NCBI GenBank assembly: GCA_017534365.1
Contig: JAFWCS010000415.1
Coordinates: 1 to 5,771, forward strand
Direction of reading: 5' to 3'
Source of the DNA: Clostridia bacterium
GTDB lineage: Bacteria; Bacillota; Clostridia; Oscillospirales; Acutalibacteraceae
Length of the DNA: 5,771 bases
A model generated the notes under the pieces. It did no database searches. It was given only the letters and a program-made list of their open reading frames with translations, and was not told the origin of the DNA. Positions 1 through 5,771 of the stretch are shown piece after piece (position 1 is the stretch's first letter; the number at the start of each line of letters is the position of its first letter). The position numbers were made by a program, and so were the translations under genes.

Positions 1-188
1 CCGCTGACATCCGCACCGTGCCCCATCCGGGCGGCGTCATCTGCTGCATCGGAAACGAGGGCGGCGGGCTGTCACAGGCTGCGCAGGACGCCTGCGCTGT
101 GCGCGCCGTGATCCCCATGCGCGGCCGCGCGGAATCCTTCAACGCTGCGGCAGCGGCCGCAATTCTTGCCTGGGAGCTGCAACGATGA
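1..188 (+). CDS. SpoU/TrmH family RNA 2'-O-ribose methyltransferase, C-terminal part (5' truncated by window)
   Basis: Reading from base 3, 61 codons run to a TGA at 186-188; the N-terminal part lies outside the window. The fragment carries the last conserved motifs of the SPOUT superfamily. IGNEGGGLS (fragment residues 16-24) matches the G-N-E-G-x-G-L-S motif of the knotted S-adenosylmethionine site. IPMRGRAESFN (37-47), followed by an Ala-rich helix, matches the IPM-x-G-x-x-E-S-L-N motif. Here the usual Leu of S-L-N is Phe. Enzymes of this family transfer a methyl group from AdoMet to a ribose 2'-OH in rRNA or tRNA. Which RNA this one modifies (RlmB-, TsnR- or TrmH-like) cannot be told from the C-terminus. 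The gene ends inside the dprA start (ATGA, 4-base overlap), so the two are probably translationally coupled. The family call is firm; the substrate is unknown. Confidence 0.88.
   Translation, partial: ADIRTVPHPGGVICCIGNEGGGLSQAAQDACAVRAVIPMRGRAESFNAAAAAAILAWELQR
172..176 (+). promoter_or_regulatory. Ribosome binding site of dprA
   Basis: GGGAG lies inside the end of the upstream methyltransferase gene, 8 bases before the ATG at 185. Together with the ATGA overlap it supports that start for dprA. Confidence 0.6.
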
Positions 189-1357
189 ACGATCAACTGT
201 ATTGGATCTGGCTGTCCATGGCGCTGGGCGCCGGCGCGCGGACGGATGAGATCATGTCCGCCTTCCCGCATCCGCGCGCGCTGTATGAAACCGATCGCAC
301 CGGGCGGCTGCTCTCCGGCGTCTTCACCGGAAGCCAGCTGGACCGATTGGAGAAAACCACGCTGCAGGCAGCGGCGCATGCGGCCGAGCTCTGCGCGCGC
401 AACGGCTGGCGCATCTGTACGCCGCAGGACGCAGGCTATCCGGTGCTGCTCAAGTCGCTGGTGGATCAGCCGCTCGCGCTTTACTGCGACGGCGAGATGG
501 ACTTTCTCAACCGGCGCGTAGCCGTCGGCGTCGTCGGCACCCGCAAGCCGACCGTCGAGAGCCTGAACATCGCCCGCCGCATCTCCGCCGATATGGCAGC
601 GGCCGGCGCCGTCATCGTCAGCGGCGGCGCGCTGGGCATCGACAGCGCCGCGCACGAGGGCGCCCTGCTTGCAAACGGCAAAACCGTCTGCGTCATGGGC
701 TGCGGCCTCGGCGTCGATTATCTGCGCGAAAACGAAGCGCTGCGGCGCGAGATCCGGCAAAACGGCGCGCTGATCTCGGAATTCCCGCCCTTTACTCCGG
801 CCTCCCGGTTCACCTTCCCCACCCGCAACCGGCTGATTTCCGGCATGAGCTGCGGCGTTTTGGTCGTGGAAGCCGGTGAAAAAAGCGGCTCGCTGATCAC
901 CGCCCGCCGCGCAAACGAACAGGGCCGCGAGGTTTTCGCCATCCCCGGCAGCGTGCTGACCTCCGCCTACAAGGGCGTCAACCGCCTGATCCGCGACGGC
1001 GCGAAAGCCGTCACCTGCGCAGAGGACGTGCTGGACGCGTTCGCGATGATGTATCCCGACCGGCTGGATCTGACCGCCGCCGGGCAGTTTTCGCAGGCTG
1101 CGGCGCCTGCACAGCCGACGCAGCCGGCCGCTCCCGCCGCATCCGCTGCGCAAACGACCAAAAAAATTCCCGCCGCCCCTCTTGACCCGGATGCCGCATG
1201 CGTCTATAATCTCTTTGGCAGCGCGCCGCTGCATCCCGATGAGATCGCCGCCGCAACGGGGCTCCCGCCCGCGCGGCTGATCCCCGTGCTGCTGCAGCTC
1301 ACGCTCGCCGATCTGATCGCGCCGACCGAGGGCGGCTGCTATATCCTCGCCGGTTGA
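185..1357 (+). CDS. dprA: DNA processing protein DprA (Smf), recombination mediator
   Basis: The gene encodes a 390-residue protein. DprA binds incoming single-stranded DNA in the cytoplasm during natural transformation and loads RecA on it; the family also occurs in bacteria not known to be transformable. An N-terminal helical region (about 1-100) precedes the Rossmann-like core (about 110-285). Core motifs are VGVVGTRKPT (114-123), SGGALGIDSAAH (146-157), GCGLGVDY (172-179), FPTRNRLISG (211-220), VVEAGEKSGSLITARRA (227-243) and the IPGS turn (253-256). An Ala/Pro/Gln-rich linker (about 298-335) leads to a C-terminal winged helix of the DprA type (about 336-388, with HPDEIAAATGLP). All core blocks are present and no frame break is seen. 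The start is fixed by the ATGA overlap with the methyltransferase gene and a GGGAG site 8 bases upstream. dprA next to topA and trmFO is a conserved Firmicute order (smf-topA-trmFO in B. subtilis). Identity is secure; whether this organism is competent cannot be judged here. Confidence 0.97.
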   Translation: MNDQLYWIWLSMALGAGARTDEIMSAFPHPRALYETDRTGRLLSGVFTGSQLDRLEKTTLQAAAHAAELCARNGWRICTPQDAGYPVLLKSLVDQPLALYCDGEMDFLNRRVAVGVVGTRKPTVESLNIARRISADMAAAGAVIVSGGALGIDSAAHEGALLANGKTVCVMGCGLGVDYLRENEALRREIRQNGALISEFPPFTPASRFTFPTRNRLISGMSCGVLVVEAGEKSGSLITARRANEQGREVFAIPGSVLTSAYKGVNRLIRDGAKAVTCAEDVLDAFAMMYPDRLDLTAAGQFSQAAAPAQPTQPAAPAASAAQTTKKIPAAPLDPDAACVYNLFGSAPLHPDEIAAATGLPPARLIPVLLQLTLADLIAPTEGGCYILAG

Positions 1358-1363
1358 CCGCTG

Positions 1364-1399
1364 CTGCATGTCTGCCGTGACACAACGGCTGATATTCAG
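1364..1399 (+). promoter_or_regulatory. Imperfect hairpin in the dprA-topA gap
   Basis: Seven bases after the dprA stop codon, the arms 1364-1378 and 1385-1399 pair at 13 of 15 positions (12 Watson-Crick and one G-U). The two mismatches are single opposed bases, C1367/T1396 and T1373/T1390, and the loop is GACACA. The part nearest the loop is GCCGT/ACGGC. No run of T follows, so it does not look like a standard intrinsic terminator. It could be a processing site, an mRNA-stabilising structure at the end of dprA, an attenuator for topA, or chance. I found no convincing sigma-70/sigma-A promoter in the gap. Confidence 0.4.
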
Positions 1400-1431
1400 A
1401 AACGATGCAACCGAATCATTCTATCATCAGC

Positions 1432-1436
1432 AGGAG
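1432..1436 (+). promoter_or_regulatory. Ribosome binding site that fixes the topA start
   Basis: AGGAG lies 6 bases before the ATG at 1443, an ideal spacing. The upstream in-frame ATG at 1368 has no comparable site. The 25 codons between the two ATGs include ATA, AGA and TCA, unlike the GC-rich codons of the gene body, so the shorter gene is the better call. Confidence 0.88.
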
Positions 1437-1442
1437 AACACT

Positions 1443-3543
<2,101 letters not shown>

Positions 3544-3551
<8 letters not shown>

Positions 3552-4863
3552 CGTCACCGTCATCGGCGGCGGCTTCGCGGGCGTGGAAGCCGCGTGGCAG
3601 CTGGCTGAACGCGGCGTCGCCGTCACACTGTATGAAATGAAGCCCGCGCGTTTTTCTCCCGCGCACAGCAGCGACGCGCTTGCGGAGCTGGTCTGCTCCA
3701 ACTCCTTCAAGGCCACGCGCCTGGGCTGCGCGGCAGGCCTGCTCAAGGCGGAAATGGAAGCGCTCGGCTCGCTGTGCGTCGCCTGCGCAAAAGACACGGC
3801 CGTGCCCGCCGGCGGCGCGCTGGCCGTGGACCGCGCGCAGTTTTCCGCGCTCGTCACGTCGCGCATCGCCGCCCGCCCGGAGATCACGCTCGTGCGTGAA
3901 GAGGTCACGCAGCTGCCGGAGAACGGCACGGTCATCGTTGCCGCCGGTCCGCTGGCCTCCCCCGCGCTTTCCGACGCCATCGCGGCGCTCTGCGGCGGCA
4001 GCCTGAGCTTTTTTGACGCCGCGGCGCCGATCGTTGCGGCGGAGAGCGTGGATATGGACTTCGCCTTCACGCAGTCGCGCTATGACCGGGGCGACCCGGA
4101 GGATTATATCAACTGCCCGATGAACAAGGCGGAATACGAGGCGTTTTACGAAGCGCTGATCGGCGCCGAATCCGCGCCGCTGCACGCGTTTGACCGGCGC
4201 AAGGGCGTCTATGAGGGCTGCATGCCGATCGAGGTCATGGCCGCGCGCGGGCACGATACGATCCGCTTCGGGCCGATGAAGCCCGCCGGGCTGCGGGATC
4301 CGCGCACCGGCCACCGCCCCTGGGCGAATCTGCAGCTGCGCAAAGAGAACGCCACCGGCACGATGTATAATCTGGTCGGCTTTCAGACCAATCTGAAATT
4401 CCCGGAGCAGCAGCGCGTCTTCTCCATGATCCCGGCGCTGCACCGCGCGGAATTCCTGCGCTTCGGCGTGATGCACCGCAACACCTTTCTGGATTCGCCG
4501 CGCGTGCTGAACAGCGATTTCAGCTGCCGTCAGCGGGAAAATCTCTATTTTGCCGGGCAGATCACCGGAGTGGAGGGCTATATGGAATCCGCCGCCTCCG
4601 GCATACTCGCCGGCCTCAACGCCGCGCGCAGCCTGCAGGGCAAAACGCCGTTTTTGCCCGCGGCCGAAACCATGCTCAGCGCCCTCGCGCGCTATATCAG
4701 CGACAGCTCGATCCGGGAGTTCCAGCCCATGGGCGCCTCCTTCGGTCTGCTGCCGCCGCTTGAAACGAAGATCCGCGACAAAAAGCTGCGCAACGAGGCG
4801 CTTTCCGCCCGCGCGCTGCAACGTCTGCAACAAGAGATCAACCTTTACGGGATCAACGAATAA
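3544..4863 (+). CDS. trmFO: Methylenetetrahydrofolate--tRNA-(uracil-5-)-methyltransferase TrmFO
   Basis: The gene encodes 439 residues (B. subtilis TrmFO has 435). This cytoplasmic flavoenzyme makes 5-methyluridine at position 54 in the T-loop of tRNA, taking the carbon from 5,10-methylenetetrahydrofolate rather than AdoMet. The N-terminal FAD-binding motif is VTVIGGGFAGVEAAWQLA (4-21), followed by LYEMKP (29-34). Other family blocks are ELVCSNSFKA (48-57), VPAGGALAVDR (87-97), YEGCMPIEVMA (223-233), FGPMKPAGL (242-250), YNLVGFQTNLKF (275-286), GVMHRNTF (308-315) and the second flavin-site block YFAGQITGVEGYMESAASG (335-353). Cys51 and Cys226 correspond to the two catalytic Cys of the B. subtilis enzyme (Cys53, Cys226). 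The sequence looks complete and functional. The gene overlaps topA by 8 bases, the same neighbour as in B. subtilis, and is followed after 16 bases by an acyl carrier protein gene instead of the xerC/codV type gene seen there. Confidence 0.98.
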
Positions 4864-4868
4864 GGAAC

Positions 4869-4874
4869 GAGGTG
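4869..4874 (+). promoter_or_regulatory. Ribosome binding site that fixes the acpP GTG start
   Basis: GAGGTG just after the trmFO stop lies 5 bases (TTTTT) before the GTG at 4880. The same frame stays open far upstream into trmFO, so this site, together with homology starting at ILEKLL, is what marks the true start. Confidence 0.8.
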
Positions 4875-4879
4875 TTTTT

Positions 4880-5110
4880 GTGATCCTTGAAAAACTGCTT
4901 GCGCTCCTGAGCGAAGCCTACGGGTATGAAGAAGTCGAGCTGGAGGAATCCACGGTGCTCGAGGAGCTTGCCGGCGATTCGATGGAGCTGGAGGATCTGA
5001 TCCTGGCCATCGAAAGCGAATTTGAAGTCGACCTCAGCGATGAGAATTGCGGTGCGCTGACCGTCGCGGAATTAGCTGACTGCATCGAAGATGCGCTCAG
5101 CGAGGACTGA
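4880..5110 (+). CDS. acpP: Acyl carrier protein
   Basis: The gene encodes 76 residues from a GTG start, the usual length of a discrete type II fatty acid synthase ACP (about 77). ACP carries the growing acyl chain as a thioester on a 4'-phosphopantetheine arm. The attachment site is Ser34 in AGDSMELEDL (31-40); the common D-S-L is D-S-M here. The four-helix pattern is visible: helix I at 2-13, helix II from Ser34 with LAIESEFEVDLSDE (42-55), and the closing LTVAELADCIEDAL (60-73). By my count there are 25 Asp/Glu and one basic residue (Lys5), more acidic than typical ACPs. Compared with E. coli ACP, Val40 at the helix II recognition face aligns with Glu38, and the loop before helix IV is one residue shorter. 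An acpP gene directly before rnc is conserved in many bacteria, but plsX or fab genes are not upstream here. A dedicated ACP for another pathway cannot be excluded, so the symbol is given for the family and context. Confidence 0.9.
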   Translation: MILEKLLALLSEAYGYEEVELEESTVLEELAGDSMELEDLILAIESEFEVDLSDENCGALTVAELADCIEDALSED

Positions 5111-5114
5111 GGAG
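5109..5114 (+). promoter_or_regulatory. Ribosome binding site of rnc, overlapping the acpP stop
   Basis: GAGGAG starts within the acpP TGA (5108-5110) and lies 6 bases before the ATG at 5121. A short perfect inverted repeat, CTCAG (5096-5100) and CTGAG (5107-5111) with a 6-base loop, covers its first half. Ribosomes finishing acpP would open that hairpin, which suggests translational coupling. Confidence 0.7.
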
Positions 5115-5120
5115 AACGCA

Positions 5121-5771
5121 ATGGACGAAGCACTGGAAGCCCTGCAGAACAAGCTGGGCTATCACTTTCATGATCTTTCGCTGCTGCGCACGGCGCTTAC
5201 GCATTCCTCCTATGCCAATGAGCACGGCGGCGGCGTTGTCTGCAACGAACGGCTGGAATTTCTCGGAGATTCCGTGCTGGGCTTTGTGACGGCGCGCTAT
5301 CTTTATGATAAATACAATCTGCCCGAGGGCGAGCTGACGAAGCACCGCGCCGCAAAGGTCTGCGAGCACGCGCTCTATGTCTTCGCGCAGGAGCTCTCGC
5401 TCGGCGAGGCGCTGCGTCTGGGCAAGGGCGAAAAACGCACCGGCGGCGACCGCCGCCCCTCCATCCTGGCGGATGCGTTCGAGGCCGTGCTGGCCGCCGT
5501 CTATCTGGACGGCGGGCTGGAGCCGGCAAAAAAGATCGTGCTGCGGTTCGTTTCCGGCCACGACGAGCTGGAGAAGGCGCGGGATTATAAAACCATCCTG
5601 CAGGAGGTCGTGCAGCGCAATCCGGAGGAGCACGTGGAATACGTGCTCACCGGTGAAACTGGCCCGGACCACGCGAAGGTGTTCACCGTTGAGGTGCATC
5701 TGAACAGCAACGTCATCGGCAGCGGCACCGGCAAGAGCAAAAAGCTCGCCGAGCAGCAGGCCGCGAAGGAA
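5121..5771 (+). CDS. rnc: Ribonuclease III (3' end cut by window)
   Basis: The first 217 codons are present and the frame is open to the last base; about 10-20 residues are probably missing. RNase III is a dimeric Mg-dependent endonuclease that cuts double-stranded RNA, including rRNA precursors and some mRNAs. The catalytic domain (about 1-150) has the signature NERLEFLGDSVL (42-53) and LADAFEAVLAAVYLDGG (116-132). By alignment to E. coli Glu38, Glu41, Asp45, Asp114 and Glu117, the metal-site residues are Glu43, Glu46, Asp50, Asp118 and Glu121. All are intact. A C-terminal dsRNA-binding domain starts near DYKTILQEVVQ (155-165) and shows the end motif GTGKSKKLAEQQAAKE (202-217). The ATG at 5121 is preceded by GAGGAG at 6 bases. 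The gene follows acpP by 10 bases; in many Firmicutes smc and ftsY come next, outside this window. Confidence 0.98.
   Translation, partial: MDEALEALQNKLGYHFHDLSLLRTALTHSSYANEHGGGVVCNERLEFLGDSVLGFVTARYLYDKYNLPEGELTKHRAAKVCEHALYVFAQELSLGEALRLGKGEKRTGGDRRPSILADAFEAVLAAVYLDGGLEPAKKIVLRFVSGHDELEKARDYKTILQEVVQRNPEEHVEYVLTGETGPDHAKVFTVEVHLNSNVIGSGTGKSKKLAEQQAAKE

Noticed and set aside
1354..1382. Possible promoter: TTGACC at 1354-1359 upstream of topA
   Set aside because: The hexamer resembles a -35 box, but 17 bases on there is only GTGACA, which is not a credible -10. TATCAT at 1422-1427 looks like a -10 but has no -35 and would start the mRNA at the ribosome site.
1364..1410. Rho-independent terminator after dprA
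   Set aside because: A hairpin exists but is followed by CAGAAACGATG-type sequence with no T-run, so a terminator call is not supported.
4550..4879. Upstream extension of the ACP frame into trmFO (186-codon frame)
   Set aside because: The extension is Arg/Pro/Ser rich out-of-frame trmFO sequence. ACP homology begins at the GTG at 4880, which has its own GAGGTG site.
5097..5699. Open frame of 200 codons on the - strand over rnc
   Set aside because: Antisense shadow of RNase III, which has every catalytic residue on the + strand.

Overview
The window is a densely packed, GC-rich stretch of bacterial chromosome in which every gene lies on the + strand. It carries housekeeping genes only. I see no mobile element, CRISPR array, tRNA, rRNA, phage gene or defence cassette. 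The gene content and order point to a Gram-positive Firmicute, most likely a high-GC member of the Clostridia such as a gut Oscillospiraceae/Ruminococcaceae-type organism. The reasons are the FAD/folate type tRNA methyltransferase TrmFO, a short (702-residue) topoisomerase I with three zinc ribbons, the dprA-topA-trmFO order also found in Bacillus subtilis, and strong AGGAG-type ribosome binding sites. The genus cannot be fixed from the window.

Layout: (1) positions 1-188 hold the last 61 codons of a SpoU/TrmH-type RNA 2'-O-methyltransferase. (2) dprA (185-1357) overlaps it by 4 bases (ATGA). (3) An 85-base gap (1358-1442) is the only sizeable non-coding stretch and contains an imperfect hairpin at 1364-1399. 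(4) topA (1443-3551) is DNA topoisomerase I. (5) trmFO (3544-4863) overlaps topA by 8 bases. (6) A small acyl carrier protein gene (4880-5110) begins with GTG, 16 bases after trmFO. (7) rnc (5121-5771 and beyond) encodes RNase III and is cut by the window end within its dsRNA-binding domain.

The short spacings suggest one or two transcription units. The genes do not form a single pathway. They cover RNA modification (SpoU-type enzyme, TrmFO), RNA processing (RNase III), DNA uptake/recombination and supercoiling (DprA, TopA), and lipid synthesis (ACP). The window looks like a junction of two conserved Firmicute blocks: dprA-topA-trmFO, and the acpP-rnc pair that usually sits downstream of plsX or fab genes. 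No plsX or fab gene lies between trmFO and acpP here.

I did not find an undescribed system. The points most worth a second look are the unusually acidic ACP, the block junction without plsX, and the hairpin between dprA and topA. Two start codons also need moving downstream from the longest open frame: topA to 1443 and trmFO to 3544.
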